A stretch of DNA of 64,000 bases from DASYPQ01 sp041488095 (GCA_041488095.1 JBGPOP010000022.1:1-64000); one strand, 5' to 3'. Counted from the stretch's first letter, positions 40,730 through 49,673 are shown. Numbers and translations: made by a program. The notes: generated by a model not told the origin, from the sequence alone.

Positions 40730-41896
40730 CTATCGCAGAGCTGCAAGCGTTCTCCTCAGGATGTCCACAGCCGTGTGGATATCTTGTCGAGACGTCGTCC
40801 GGCCGAGCGAGAGGCGCAAACCCGATCTTGCGCGATCCGGCGAGAGCCCCATGGCGAGCAGAACGTGCGAGGGTTCGAGCGAGCCGCTCGCACAGGCCGA
40901 GCCTGCGCTCGCCTCGAGCCCTTCCAAGTCCAAGCGCGCCACCAACATCCGTCCGTCGACGCCTCCGATGGAGAGATCGAGCGTGTTCGGTAGCCGCGCG
41001 TCGCTGTCGATCGGTGGGCCCAAGAGCTCCACATCCCGAAGGGTTCGCGATAGGTCCTGCCACAAGCCGATGGACAGGTCGCGCGTCCGCGCGTGGAAAG
41101 CGGGTTGCTCGCGCACTGCCATCTCGACGGCCAGGCTCGCCGCGCTGATCGCGGGGACGTTCTCGGAGCCGGGACGCAGCCCGCCCTCCTGGCCGCCGCC
41201 GAAGAACAGGCCCGAGACAGGCACGCCCTTCCTCTTATAGAGAAAGCCCACTCCGAGCGGTCCGCCGAGCTTGTGCACAGAGAAGGAGGCCAGGTCGACC
41301 TGCCATTCCTGGAGGTGGAGGGGCAATCGTCCGAGGGCCTGCACGGCGTCCGTGTGGAACAGGGGTCTGGCCGGACCGAGAGTGGCGAGACCTGCGCCGA
41401 TCGCGTCCAGAGGCTGCCGCGTGCCGACCTCGTTGTTGGCAGCCATCGTCGAGACCACGCCGAAGCCCTTCGAGGCGGCGGCGATGCGCACGATTTCGTC
41501 GGGATCGATCCGGCACAGGCGGTCGACGCCTACTCGGACCACGGGAGCCCCCCGGGCCTCGATCTCGGCGGCCGCTCCCAGGACGGAAGAGTGCTCGGCC
41601 ACCGTCGTGAGAAGCCCCTTCCCCGCGCCCAGAGCCCGCAAGGCGCCGAGGAGCGCGAGGTTCACCGATTCGGTGCCGCCCGAAGTGAACACGATCTCGT
41701 CTTCGTGGACAAGCAGGGCCGACGCCACTCGCGCTCGCGCTTCGTCGAGAGTGGCACGCGCGGCGCGCCCCGAGCGATGGACGCTGGAAGGGTTGCCGCC
41801 GAGGGCGTCGAGCCTCTCGATCAGATGCGCGCGCACCTCCTCGCGCATGGGCGTCGTCGCGTTGTGGTCGAGGTAGACGCGGTACACGGAGGTCAT
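40730..41896 (-). CDS. Cysteine desulfurase (NifS/IscS type)
   Basis: A 388-residue PLP enzyme that strips sulfur from cysteine for Fe-S clusters and tRNA thiolation. Features: 'YLDHNATTPMREEVRAHL', the aldehyde-pocket 'GGTESVNLALLGAL', 'TVAEHSSVLGAA', 'VSTMAANNEVGTRQPL', the PLP-lysine box 'DLASFSVHKLGGPLGVGFLYKRKG', and the mobile loop 'SAGSACASGSLEPSHVLLAMG' with catalytic Cys. The loop length and 'CASGSLEPSHVL' place it in the NifS/IscS group (class I). The ATG overlaps the bshA stop by four bases (ATGA). It also supplies sulfur for tRNA thiolation, which MnmH would need upstream. Confidence 0.94.
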   Translation of the reverse strand: MTSVYRVYLDHNATTPMREEVRAHLIERLDALGGNPSSVHRSGRAARATLDEARARVASALLVHEDEIVFTSGGTESVNLALLGALRALGAGKGLLTTVAEHSSVLGAAAEIEARGAPVVRVGVDRLCRIDPDEIVRIAAASKGFGVVSTMAANNEVGTRQPLDAIGAGLATLGPARPLFHTDAVQALGRLPLHLQEWQVDLASFSVHKLGGPLGVGFLYKRKGVPVSGLFFGGGQEGGLRPGSENVPAISAASLAVEMAVREQPAFHARTRDLSIGLWQDLSRTLRDVELLGPPIDSDARLPNTLDLSIGGVDGRMLVARLDLEGLEASAGSACASGSLEPSHVLLAMGLSPDRARSGLRLSLGRTTSRQDIHTAVDILRRTLAALR

Positions 41897-43050
41897 CCGG
41901 CCGAGGGCTGCGCGAGCAGGCGGCGGTACAGTTTCTCGTAGAGGGCGACCACGTTGGCGCGCGCGAAATGCTTCTCGGCGTTGGCGCGCGCGGCTGTGCC
42001 CATCCTCTCGGAGAGCGCGGCGTCGAAGAGCAGCCGCGCGAGCTTTCCGGCGAACCCCTCGATGTCGTCGGGCGCGGCGAGCAGGCCGGAGACTCCGTCC
42101 TCGACGACCTCGGCGACGCCTCCGACGCGCGTCGCGACCACAGGCGTGCTGCAGGACATGGCCTCGAGCGCGGAGAGCCCGAAGGATTCCTCCGAGCTCG
42201 AGAGCGCGAACACGTCCGCCGTGGCGAGAAGCTCGGGCAGAGCGTCGCGCTCGCCCAGGAAGCGCACGCGGTCGGAGAGTGAAAGATCGCGCGCGAGCTC
42301 ACGGCAGGCGCGCTGCTCGGGTCCGTCGCCGACGAGCGTCAGCGTGGCCCCCGTCCCTCGGGTGGCGAGGTCGAAGGCGCGCAGGAGCCAGGGCACGCGC
42401 TTGACGGGGCGGAAGTTGGACACGTGGACCGCCCGGCCGCTTCCCCGCCGACGATTCGGGGCCGCGGAGGGATGGAACAGGTCGGTGTCGACGAAGTTCG
42501 GGATCACCTCGATCGCACACGGCGTGCCGCCCCGATCGGTGCAGAAGCTCTCGCGTGTGCGGCGCGCGAGGTCGGCCGAGACGGCGGTGACCGCGTCGCT
42601 CTCGCGGATCACGAAGTCGGTCAGCGGCGCGTAGGAGGGGTCCGTGCCGACCAGCGTGATGTCCGTGCCGTGGAGCGTCGTGACCATGCGCGGCGCCGGA
42701 CGGCCTCGGTCGGCGCGGGCGGCCGAGCGCGCGAGGTAGGCCGAGACGGCGTGCGGGAGCGCGTAGTGGGCGTGGAGGATGTCGAGACCGTCCGCGCGAT
42801 GCACGTTGAGGACCGACGAGGTGATCGCGAGATCGTGCGGGGTGGAGTGGAAGAGCGGATACGGGATCCCCTGGGCCACGTGCATCTGCACCGGACCTGC
42901 CGAGCGCGCCAGGCGCGGTGGTACGTCGTTCGAGAACAGGTGCACCTCGTGGCCGCGCGAGGCGAGCGTGAGCGCGAGCTCGCTCGCCACGACCCCCGAT
43001 CCGCCGTAGGTCGGATGGCACAGGATCCCGATTTTCAGGGCGCGTTCCAT
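41893..43050 (-). CDS. bshA: N-acetyl-alpha-D-glucosaminyl L-malate synthase
   Basis: First enzyme of bacillithiol synthesis: UDP-GlcNAc plus L-malate. The 385-residue GT4-type protein starts 'MERALKIGILCHPTYGGSGVVASELALTLASRGHEVHLFSNDVPPRLARS', followed by 'IPYPLFHSTPHDLAITSSVLNV' and 'LDILHAHYALPHAVSAYLARSA', a sequence set typical of BshA. The donor domain has 'AVHVSNFRPVKRVPWLLRAF' and 'LATADVFALSSSEESFGLSALEAMSCSTPVVATRVGGVAEVVEDGVSG'. Grouping with bshB and bshC in the same run supports the name. parA is just upstream (23 nt), the cysteine desulfurase overlaps downstream. Confidence 0.93.
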   Translation of the reverse strand: MERALKIGILCHPTYGGSGVVASELALTLASRGHEVHLFSNDVPPRLARSAGPVQMHVAQGIPYPLFHSTPHDLAITSSVLNVHRADGLDILHAHYALPHAVSAYLARSAARADRGRPAPRMVTTLHGTDITLVGTDPSYAPLTDFVIRESDAVTAVSADLARRTRESFCTDRGGTPCAIEVIPNFVDTDLFHPSAAPNRRRGSGRAVHVSNFRPVKRVPWLLRAFDLATRGTGATLTLVGDGPEQRACRELARDLSLSDRVRFLGERDALPELLATADVFALSSSEESFGLSALEAMSCSTPVVATRVGGVAEVVEDGVSGLLAAPDDIEGFAGKLARLLFDAALSERMGTAARANAEKHFARANVVALYEKLYRRLLAQPSAG

Positions 43051-43073
43051 GGTCGGTGCCGCGGGCCACCGGC

Positions 43074-44147
43074 TCAGCGCTGGTGCGCGTAGGTTTCCAG
43101 GATTTCGAAGGCGTCCGGCGGGAGCGCAGGCAGCTCCTCGAACTTCGCGGACGATCTCGGGGGAGGAGGCAGAGGCGTGAGGACCACGACGGGGAGAGGG
43201 TGGTCCTCCGCGGCGCGTTCCTCGCGCGCGCGAACCGGCTCGGGCGATTCTCCGTGCGGCTCTTCCGGAGGCGCAGCGGGCGCCGTGATGGACGCGGATG
43301 GCGTCTTGGCCGACGGCGCGAGGCCCTCGATCGGCGGGAGGGCGGCGAGCTCGGGGTCGCGGACCTCGCCGTGGGCGATGTCGCGCGCGACGGAGAGGTA
43401 GTCCTGCGCGCCGTTGGAGTCGGGAGCGTACTCGAAGATCGTCCGGCCGAAGCTCGGTGCCTCGGCGAGCTTGACGTTGCTGCGCACGGGACAGGAGAGA
43501 ACCTGGCCGGGGAAGAAGGTGCGGATCTCGGCCAGCACTTCGCGCGCGAGCTTCAAGCGGCTGTCGTAGAGACAGGGCAGGATCCCGGTGACCTCGAGCC
43601 GCGGGTTCAGCCGTTTCTTGAGGAGCTGGAGGATCTCGACCAGCTTGCTCATCCCCTGAAGCGCGAGGAATTCGGTCTGGATCGCGATCAGGACCTCGCC
43701 CGCGGCCGAGAGTGCGTTGATCGAGAGCAGCCCGAGGCTCGGAGGACAGTCGAAGAGGACGTAGTCCGCGGGCGCGCGGCCCTCCTGCTCGCGGCCGGCG
43801 AGCTCCCACTCCTGGAGCGCTTCACGCATGAGGTGCTCACGGCCCATCGCGCCGGCGAGCTCGAGCTCCGCGCCCGAGAGATCGATGTTGGCGGGCAGGA
43901 GGCGCAGGGACGGCGTCGACGTCTCGCGCAGGGACTCGGCCACGCTCGACCCGCCCATGAGCACGGTGTAGGTCGAGGGCGAGCCGGGAGCGGCCTCGAT
44001 GTTGAGGGACAGCGTCAAGTTCGCTTGCGCGTCCATGTCGACCAGCACCACACGCCGGCCGGAGAGGGCGAGCGCCGCGCCCAGATTGACGCAAGTCGTG
44101 GTCTTGCCCACGCCGCCCTTCTGGTTGATGACCGCGATACGCCGCAT
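43074..44147 (-). CDS. parA: ParA/Soj chromosome-partitioning ATPase
   Basis: A 357-residue MinD/ParA ATPase that moves or positions origin regions with ParB. The deviant Walker A is 'IAVINQKGGVGKTTTCVNLGAALALSGRRVVLVDMDAQANLTLSL' (signature Lys), Walker B 'VLFDCPPSLGLLSINALSAAGEVLIAIQTEFLALQGMSKLVEIL'. The core ends near residue 260 ('GRTIFEYAPDSNGAQDYLSVARDI'). The last 95 residues are an extra Pro/Glu-rich, apparently disordered tail not present in standard Soj proteins. Unusually, the gene lies between bshA (23 nt) and bshB (15 nt), not next to parB, which is 8 kb away on the opposite strand. Confidence 0.95.
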   Translation of the reverse strand: MRRIAVINQKGGVGKTTTCVNLGAALALSGRRVVLVDMDAQANLTLSLNIEAAPGSPSTYTVLMGGSSVAESLRETSTPSLRLLPANIDLSGAELELAGAMGREHLMREALQEWELAGREQEGRAPADYVLFDCPPSLGLLSINALSAAGEVLIAIQTEFLALQGMSKLVEILQLLKKRLNPRLEVTGILPCLYDSRLKLAREVLAEIRTFFPGQVLSCPVRSNVKLAEAPSFGRTIFEYAPDSNGAQDYLSVARDIAHGEVRDPELAALPPIEGLAPSAKTPSASITAPAAPPEEPHGESPEPVRAREERAAEDHPLPVVVLTPLPPPPRSSAKFEELPALPPDAFEILETYAHQR

Positions 44148-44162
44148 GGATCCCGGCGCAGT

Positions 44163-44891
44163 CTAGCCCTCGGCTCCCCCTGCGGCGAGCAGCGGATCGA
44201 GGCAGGGCAGCGGCCCGCGGTGCAGCAGTGGCTCTCCGTAGAGCGCACCGATCCGCTCGCCGTAGGTGCGGGCCTTGGTCTCCATGCGCGCCAGGATGTC
44301 GGCGCCGAAGAGCAGGTGCTGCCCGCGGTCCTCCGCGCTCGCGGGGGCGAGCTGGCTCGCGTAGCAGCGCACGAGCCGCAGCTTGTCCTCCCACACCGGC
44401 CCGATGTCGACCACGAAGGTCGGCTCGAAAGGCACGTGACCCATGAAATGGTAGAGACGGCGCGGGCGGCGCGCAGGCCTCGTCGACGTTCGATCGGAGA
44501 GGCGCGACAGGCCGGAGAGGTACCAGGCCGCACGCGCCAGCTCGCCCGCGGCGCGGTGGTCGGGATGGAGATCGTCGACGTGGTGCGCGAGGAGCACGTC
44601 GGGTTCGTGCTCGCGCACGAGCGCGGCGAGACGCTCGCGCGCCTCGAGCGTCGGCAGGACGCGTCCGTCGGGAAGCTCCAGGTTGTGGCGCACCGCGAGA
44701 TGGAGGATCGCGTTGGCCGCCTCGGTCTCCCGGGTGCGGTCCGAGGCGCTGCCGCGCGTGCCCAGCTCTCCCCGGGTCAGGTCGACGACGCCTACTCTCC
44801 GGCCCGCTCGCGCGAGAAGGAGCATCGTTCCGCCGAGCGAAATCTCCGCATCGTCCGGGTGCGCCGCCACCACGAGCACGTCGAGCTTCAC
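44163..44891 (-). CDS. bshB1: Bacillithiol GlcNAc-malate deacetylase
   Basis: Removes the acetyl group from GlcNAc-malate in bacillithiol synthesis. The 242-residue LmbE/PIG-L-family protein starts at a GTG overlapping the bshC stop (GTGA). The zinc motif 'VLVVAAHPDDAEISLGGTMLLLARAGRRVGVVDLTRGELGTRGS', 'RETEAANAILHLAVRHNLELPDG', and 'PDVLLAHHVDDLHPDHRAAGELARAAWYLSGL' (HPDH-like second zinc ligand region) are all present. 'LTRGELGTRGS' is a signature of the BshB1 subtype. It lies between bshC and parA on the same strand. Confidence 0.93.
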   Translation of the reverse strand: MKLDVLVVAAHPDDAEISLGGTMLLLARAGRRVGVVDLTRGELGTRGSASDRTRETEAANAILHLAVRHNLELPDGRVLPTLEARERLAALVREHEPDVLLAHHVDDLHPDHRAAGELARAAWYLSGLSRLSDRTSTRPARRPRRLYHFMGHVPFEPTFVVDIGPVWEDKLRLVRCYASQLAPASAEDRGQHLLFGADILARMETKARTYGERIGALYGEPLLHRGPLPCLDPLLAAGGAEG

Positions 44892-46516
44892 GCCGCGTCT
44901 CCTTCGAGATCGGCGCCCAGATGCACGATGAGGTGCTCGGTGCCGAAGGGGTCCAGCTCGCCGAGCAGCTCCAGGGGCCACTCCTCGCCGAAGCGCGCCA
45001 CGAAAGGCAGGGGTCCAAGCACGCGCTCCTGGGGCTGTTCGCGCGGACAGAGCCAGTTGTTCAGTCGTCGGAGGTGACGCCGGCCCTTGCCGCTCTTGTT
45101 CTGATGCACGCGCTCGGCCTTGTCAGCCAGCCACTGTCCGGCGGAGCGCACCTGGTCGGAGGCGCGCTTGAGCTGCGAGACGAGGGCCGGGTCGAGCTCG
45201 GAAAGCTCGCCCCGCAGCCCTTCGATTCCCCGCGCGGCGTCCTCGGCGAGCGCGCGCATCTTCGCGATCACGGGAGGCGCCTCCGACCCCGACAGGTCGG
45301 GCGTGAAGGCCCCCTTCGCGTGGAGGACGCGCCCGACGTCCACTTCGAGCTTGGCGAGCGACGTTCGGCACTCGGGATCGACGAGCGTGCACGAGACGCG
45401 CGGGACGAAAGGCGTCGCTGGAGCGCCGACACACGCGCGCAGATCGGGCAGCTCGGCGTGATAGGCGAGCTCTCCCCATCCGCCGACGTAGGCCGCAACC
45501 GGGAGGCAGAGGTCCTGGACGATCGGCCGCAGGAGAGCACCCGGCGACCAGGAGAGCGGGTCCTGGACGATCTCGGCGGCCAGCTCGGCGCCGGTGCGTG
45601 AGCCGCCCTCGCCGTCGAAACGGAAGCCTTCGCCGCCCGCACGCAGCGCGAGCCGACCCTCGGGGAGGTGGGAGTACAGGAGTGCGGCGCCGGCGGGCTC
45701 GATCGCGGGCTGGAGTCCCAGGGCCCGAACGCGCTCCGCTCCGCGCTCGAGGAGCGCGACCGGATCCGCGGCGGCGATGCGCGCAAGATGTGCCGAGATC
45801 TCGGCGCGGATCCAGTCCGGCTCGACGACGACGAGCCCCGCGCGGCCGAGCAGTGCGGTGAGGCTGCGGGTGAACCCGCGCGCCAGGCTGTCGCCCGCGC
45901 GCGGCGCGAAGAGCTCGAGGGCGCGGGCTGCGAAGGGCGCACCCTCGAGAATCTGCGCCAGCAGCGCGCGGATCGCCGCGAGGTGGTGCGTCTCCTCGTC
46001 GAGGACGATCTTCGAGAAGGGCTGGCGGCCCGAGGACAACCCCGCGAGCGAGATCTTCTGGAGATCCAGGTTGCGGTTGACGAGGTGCGCATGGTGGACC
46101 TCGGCGACATCATGGTCGTCGGCGTGGTTCCAGAACACCGCCACGACCGGCACGCTCCAGCGCTCACGCAGGAGGCGGGCGAGACGCAGGGCCTGCAGCG
46201 CCTTGTAGAGCGACAAGAGCGGAGAGGCGAGGAGACCCGGCTGCTGGCCTGTGACGACGGCGCAAGCGCCGGGCTCGGCCAGGGCGCGCGCGGCGTCGAG
46301 CGTCGCGACGTGCGGCGACAACGGAGCGAGACGTTCCTCGAGGCGCTTGGCCAGGGCCGAGCGCTCACGTGGCTCGAGCCGATCGGCGGGGCGTCCGATC
46401 TCTCCCAGACTGCGAGGGACCGCGACGGCGCCGTCGCCCATGCGGCCGGAAAGCGCAGCCCGCGCCAGGAGCGATCGTTCGAGCGCCTCCTCGGGCAGGT
46501 GCTGGATGCGGATCAT
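44888..46516 (-). CDS. bshC: Putative cysteine ligase for bacillithiol
   Basis: A 542-residue BshC family protein, which adds Cys to glucosaminyl-malate in the last step of bacillithiol synthesis. Characteristic pieces are 'GACAVVTGQQPGLLASPLLSLYKALQALRLARLL', 'VVAVFWNHADDHDVAEVHHAHLVNRNLDLQKISL' and 'WGELAYHAELPDLRACVGAPATPFVPRVS', followed by a coiled-coil region near 'ASDQVRSAGQWLADKAERVHQNKSGKGRRHLRRLNNWLCPREQPQER'. The start ATG overlaps the pyrF stop (ATGA) and the stop overlaps the bshB1 start (GTGA). With bshA and bshB1 nearby, all three bacillithiol enzymes are present. Confidence 0.93.
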   Translation of the reverse strand: MIRIQHLPEEALERSLLARAALSGRMGDGAVAVPRSLGEIGRPADRLEPRERSALAKRLEERLAPLSPHVATLDAARALAEPGACAVVTGQQPGLLASPLLSLYKALQALRLARLLRERWSVPVVAVFWNHADDHDVAEVHHAHLVNRNLDLQKISLAGLSSGRQPFSKIVLDEETHHLAAIRALLAQILEGAPFAARALELFAPRAGDSLARGFTRSLTALLGRAGLVVVEPDWIRAEISAHLARIAAADPVALLERGAERVRALGLQPAIEPAGAALLYSHLPEGRLALRAGGEGFRFDGEGGSRTGAELAAEIVQDPLSWSPGALLRPIVQDLCLPVAAYVGGWGELAYHAELPDLRACVGAPATPFVPRVSCTLVDPECRTSLAKLEVDVGRVLHAKGAFTPDLSGSEAPPVIAKMRALAEDAARGIEGLRGELSELDPALVSQLKRASDQVRSAGQWLADKAERVHQNKSGKGRRHLRRLNNWLCPREQPQERVLGPLPFVARFGEEWPLELLGELDPFGTEHLIVHLGADLEGDAA

Positions 46517-47424
46517 GAGCGTGCGGTGCGTGCCGCCGCGGAGAGCGCGGCGATCATCTCCTCGAGCGCCGCGCGCGAGGCATCCTTCCAGTGCATGCCT
46601 TGGTAGCGCGGCTCGCGCCAGGCGAAGAGGATTGCGCGCGAGGAGCTCACGAGAGCCCCGCGGCCGCCCGGAAGGAATCCTGCGGCGACCTCCGTTGCGC
46701 GCGCGCCCTGGGCGCCGTACCCGGGAATGAGGAACGGCGTCGACGGCATTCTGGCGCGCAGCCGCGCGAGCTCGGCGGGATGCGTCGCGCCGACCACCGC
46801 GCCGACGCTCGAGAGCCCGCAGCGGCCGACGAGGCCTCTCCCCCACTCGACGACGGCATCGGCGACGCGCTCGAAGAGCGGCGGGAAACCGTGTTCCTGG
46901 AAGAGCGCGCTGCCTGGGTTCGAGGTGCGCACGAGCACGTAGATCCCCGCGCCCGTGCGCGCGCAGGTATCGAGGAATGGCTTCACCGAGTCCGCGCCGA
47001 GGAAGGGGTTGACCGTGATCGCGTCGCATCGTCCGGCGCTCTCCGGAAGGTCGCCTTCGAGATAGGCGTGCGCGTAGGCCCGGGCGGTGCTGTCGATGTC
47101 GCCGCGCTTGACGTCGCCGATCACGAGAAGGCCCGCGGCGCGCGCGGCGCGCACGACGCGCTCCCAGGCTTCCGCGCCGTCTGCCCCGTGCACCTCGAAC
47201 AGGGCCGACTGCGGCTTGACGGCGGGCACTCTTCCGGCGACGAGGTCGATCAGCTCGCACAGGAAATCCGCCGCGGCCGCCGCCCGCTCGGCACGCGTCG
47301 CGCCGGAGCGCGCGGCCGCGAACTCCTCGGGCAGAAGGTCGGGGTGGGGATCGAGCCCGACCAGGCAGGGGTTGCCCGCGCGCGAGACAGCTTCGTCGAG
47401 GCGGTCGGCGAAAATCGACGTCAT
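46513..47424 (-). CDS. pyrF: Orotidine 5'-phosphate decarboxylase
   Basis: Decarboxylates OMP to UMP, the last step of pyrimidine synthesis. The 303-residue protein is of the longer type 2 (mycobacterial/planctomycete-style) form. It has 'CLVGLDPHPDLLPEE', 'VPAVKPQSALFEVHGADGAEAWERVVRAARAAGLLVIGDVKRGDIDSTARAYAHAYLEG' containing the catalytic DxKxxD set (Lys and the Asp pair), and 'VNPFLGADSVKPFLDTC' then 'IPGYGAQGARATEVAAGF'. The product UMP is a precursor for UDP-GlcNAc used by BshA, but sharing an operon with bshC may be coincidental. A 112-nt spacer separates it from hemW-like. Confidence 0.94.
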   Translation of the reverse strand: MTSIFADRLDEAVSRAGNPCLVGLDPHPDLLPEEFAAARSGATRAERAAAAADFLCELIDLVAGRVPAVKPQSALFEVHGADGAEAWERVVRAARAAGLLVIGDVKRGDIDSTARAYAHAYLEGDLPESAGRCDAITVNPFLGADSVKPFLDTCARTGAGIYVLVRTSNPGSALFQEHGFPPLFERVADAVVEWGRGLVGRCGLSSVGAVVGATHPAELARLRARMPSTPFLIPGYGAQGARATEVAAGFLPGGRGALVSSSRAILFAWREPRYQGMHWKDASRAALEEMIAALSAAARTARS

Positions 47425-47536
47425 GACCGGGCCGCTCCTCTGCGCCGGAGGATGAGCCGGGGTGGAAGCCGGGGCGCCGAGGTCCGGCGCAGGATCCTAG
47501 CGTCCCGAGGGAGCCGAGGGAGTTTCGCGGCGCTTC

Positions 47537-48748
47537 TCAAGCTCGGGGCCGTTCCAGGAAGCGCTTCGCGACCCAGTCCGCCAAGGGCAGGCCACGCGAG
47601 GTGAGGCGGTAGCGGCCGGCGCGCTCCTCGAGCAGGCCCTGCGCGGCGAGGTCGACTGCGGTCGGCAGCGCGGGATCGCCGGCTCGCTCGTAGCCAGCGC
47701 ACTGCCGCGCCTCGGCCGCCTCGACGCCGTCACCGAGACGCAGACCCAGCCACCATGTCTCGGCGAGGCGGTTTTCCGGCGGCGGAGTCTCCTCCCAGGC
47801 GCGGGCGCTCCGTCTCTGCCCGACGCTGCGCAGGTACGATCCGATTCCCTTGAGGTTCCCCGCACGCGTGTTCCCGATCTTGCTGACGGCCGAGGGCCCG
47901 ATGCCGAGGTAGGCGCCGTTCCGCCAATAGTTCACGTTGTGCTCGCAGCGTCGACCCGCTCGCGCGAAGTTGGAGATCTCGTAAGCCTCGAATCCGCGGG
48001 CGATGAGCGTCTCGCGCGTGCTCCAGAAGAGCGCGAGTTCGGTCTCCTCCGGCGCTCGGGCGATGCGGCCTTCCTCGAGCCAGCGGCGGAAGGGCGTCTC
48101 CTCCTCGAAGGTCAGGTTGTAGGCGCTGAGGTGATCGGGCCCGAGATCGAGCACGCGGTCGAGGTCGCTGCGCCAGGCCTCAGGGGTCTGATCCGGCACG
48201 GCGTAGATCAGATCCACGTTCAGGTTCGAGGCACCGGCCTCGCGCGCGGCCTCGAAAGCGCGCAGGCCCTCCTCGGCCGAGTGCACGCGACCGAAGAGGT
48301 CGAGCACCTCGTCGTGCAGGCTCTGGATCCCGATCGAGAGGCGGTTCACACCCAGGTCGAGGAGCGCGAGCGCCTTGTCGCGGTCCAGGCTCTCGGGATT
48401 GCACTCGGCGGTCACTTCGATGGCCGAGTCGCGAAATCCGCACACGCGCTGGAGGCCGTCGAGGAGCGTGCGCAGCTCGGGCGTGGAGAGGAGCGAGGGC
48501 GTGCCGCCGCCGAGGTACACGGTCCGCGGACGAGCGGGCGCGCGACCCTCGGCCTCGCGCAAGATGGCTGCGACCATCGCCGGGCGGTCCTGGCCTTCCG
48601 CGGGTACGGAGAAGAAATCGCAGTAGTGGCACTTGGCGGCGCAGAACGGCAGGTGCACGTAGAGGGGCGTGCCTTCGGGTGCCCTCGGATCGTCCCCACC
48701 CCCGCTCCCGGTGGGCGCGGGAGGATCTCCCGCGCCAAGCTGGAACAT
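47537..48748 (-). CDS. hemW: HemW-like radical SAM heme chaperone
   Basis: A 403-residue radical SAM protein of the HemW/HemN-like family, now considered a heme-transfer factor rather than a true coproporphyrinogen dehydrogenase. The cluster motif is 'YVHLPFCAAKCHYCDFFSVP' (CxxxCxxC). Family pieces: 'TVYLGGGTPSLLSTPELRTLL', 'ECNPESLDRDKALALLDLGVNRLSIGIQSLHDEVLDLFGRVHSAEEGLRAF', 'NLNVDLIYAVPDQTPEAWRSDLDRVLDLGPDHLSAYNLTFEEETPF' and the C-terminal wing 'LGLRLGDGVEA'. A Cys after the core that HemN needs for SAM2 is not in place, which fits HemW. It ends 14 nt upstream of the sigma-factor gene stop on the same strand. Confidence 0.88.
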   Translation of the reverse strand: MFQLGAGDPPAPTGSGGGDDPRAPEGTPLYVHLPFCAAKCHYCDFFSVPAEGQDRPAMVAAILREAEGRAPARPRTVYLGGGTPSLLSTPELRTLLDGLQRVCGFRDSAIEVTAECNPESLDRDKALALLDLGVNRLSIGIQSLHDEVLDLFGRVHSAEEGLRAFEAAREAGASNLNVDLIYAVPDQTPEAWRSDLDRVLDLGPDHLSAYNLTFEEETPFRRWLEEGRIARAPEETELALFWSTRETLIARGFEAYEISNFARAGRRCEHNVNYWRNGAYLGIGPSAVSKIGNTRAGNLKGIGSYLRSVGQRRSARAWEETPPPENRLAETWWLGLRLGDGVEAAEARQCAGYERAGDPALPTAVDLAAQGLLEERAGRYRLTSRGLPLADWVAKRFLERPRA

Positions 48749-48761
48749 CCTTACCTCGTCT

Positions 48762-49673
48762 TCAGTGCTCGCCCATGACTCCGTAGAGCTTCCTGAGCGC
48801 CTCTTGCTCGATCTGGCGCACGCGCTCCCGGGTCAGGCCCACGACCTTGCCGATCTCCTTGAGGGTCATCGTCTCGCCGTCCGCGGTTCCCAGGCCGTAG
48901 CGCAGGCGCAGGATCGTGGCTTCGCGCTCGTCGATGACCTTCAGGAGCTCCCCCAGCTTAGCGATCATGTCGGCGTTCAGCATCTGTTCGTCGGGCGCCT
49001 GCGCGCCGGCGTCCTCCACCGTGTCCTGGTTCACGGTGAGTGCGTCCAACGAGACCTGCTGCGCCATGCCCGAGGTGTGGATCGTGCGCCTGAGGAGTGG
49101 CCAGTTCTCCTCGGGTATGCCGATCTCCGCCGCCACCTCCTCCACGGTTGGCGCGCGACCGAGGAGGTAGGTCAACTCGAGGCTCACCACCCGCCAGCGA
49201 GAGATCAGCTCCGACATGTAGCTCGGCACGCGCACCTGCTTGACGGTGTTCGTCAACGCGCGACGGATCGACTGCTTGATCCACCACGTGCCGTAGGTCG
49301 AGAAGCGGCAGCCCGCACCGGGGTCGAACTTCTCGGCGGCCTTCATGAGCCCGATGTTGCCCTCGGCGATCAGGTCCTGGAGCGAAAGCCCCCGATCTGC
49401 GTAGGTCTTCGCCACCGAGACGACCAGGCGCAGGTTCGCGCGGATCATCCGTTCGCGCGCCGGCTGGTCGCCGGCCTGGATCCTGCGGCCCAGCTCGCGC
49501 TCCTCCGCAGCGGTGAGGAGCGGCACCTCGTTGATTTCCAGGAGATAGGTCTCGAGACAGCGTTCGGCGGAAATGGCGGCCTCCAGGGGGTGGGTACGGC
49601 TCCGGGGCGGGGGCGCCGACACCCTCCCATCGGCCGCGCGCGCCGGCCGTCTTGAGCGGACGGGCTCCGTCAA
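48762..49673 (-). CDS. Sigma-70 factor, group 1/2-like (short N-terminus)
   Basis: A 303-residue sigma-70 lacking region 1.1. It begins region 1.2 at 'LETYLLEINEVPLLTAAEERELGRRIQAGDQPARERMIRANLRLVVSVAKTYADRGLSLQDLIAEGNIGLMKAAEKFDPGAGCRFSTYGTWWIKQSIRRALTNT' (regions 1.2-2.4) and ends with 'LKEIGKVVGLTRERVRQIEQEALRKLYGV' (region 4.2). The length and lack of region 1.1 fit an alternative/stationary-type (RpoS-like or group 2) factor, or the housekeeping factor of an unusual lineage. The apparent start is TTG at 49673 without a ribosome site; the true start may lie within the first 35 codons. Confidence 0.92.
   Translation of the reverse strand: MTEPVRSRRPARAADGRVSAPPPRSRTHPLEAAISAERCLETYLLEINEVPLLTAAEERELGRRIQAGDQPARERMIRANLRLVVSVAKTYADRGLSLQDLIAEGNIGLMKAAEKFDPGAGCRFSTYGTWWIKQSIRRALTNTVKQVRVPSYMSELISRWRVVSLELTYLLGRAPTVEEVAAEIGIPEENWPLLRRTIHTSGMAQQVSLDALTVNQDTVEDAGAQAPDEQMLNADMIAKLGELLKVIDEREATILRLRYGLGTADGETMTLKEIGKVVGLTRERVRQIEQEALRKLYGVMGEH

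Noticed and set aside
40761..40782. ATGTCCACA and TGTGGATAT as an inverted pair of DnaA boxes
   Set aside because: They lie in the 3' coding end of the cysteine desulfurase and are explained by the codons for DIHTAVDI; no AT-rich stretch is nearby. Worth remembering if GC-skew points here.
44163..44981. A longer start for bshB1 at 44981
   Set aside because: The added residues are Arg-rich and overlap bshC; the GTG at 44891 overlaps the bshC stop and begins directly with the family's first strand.
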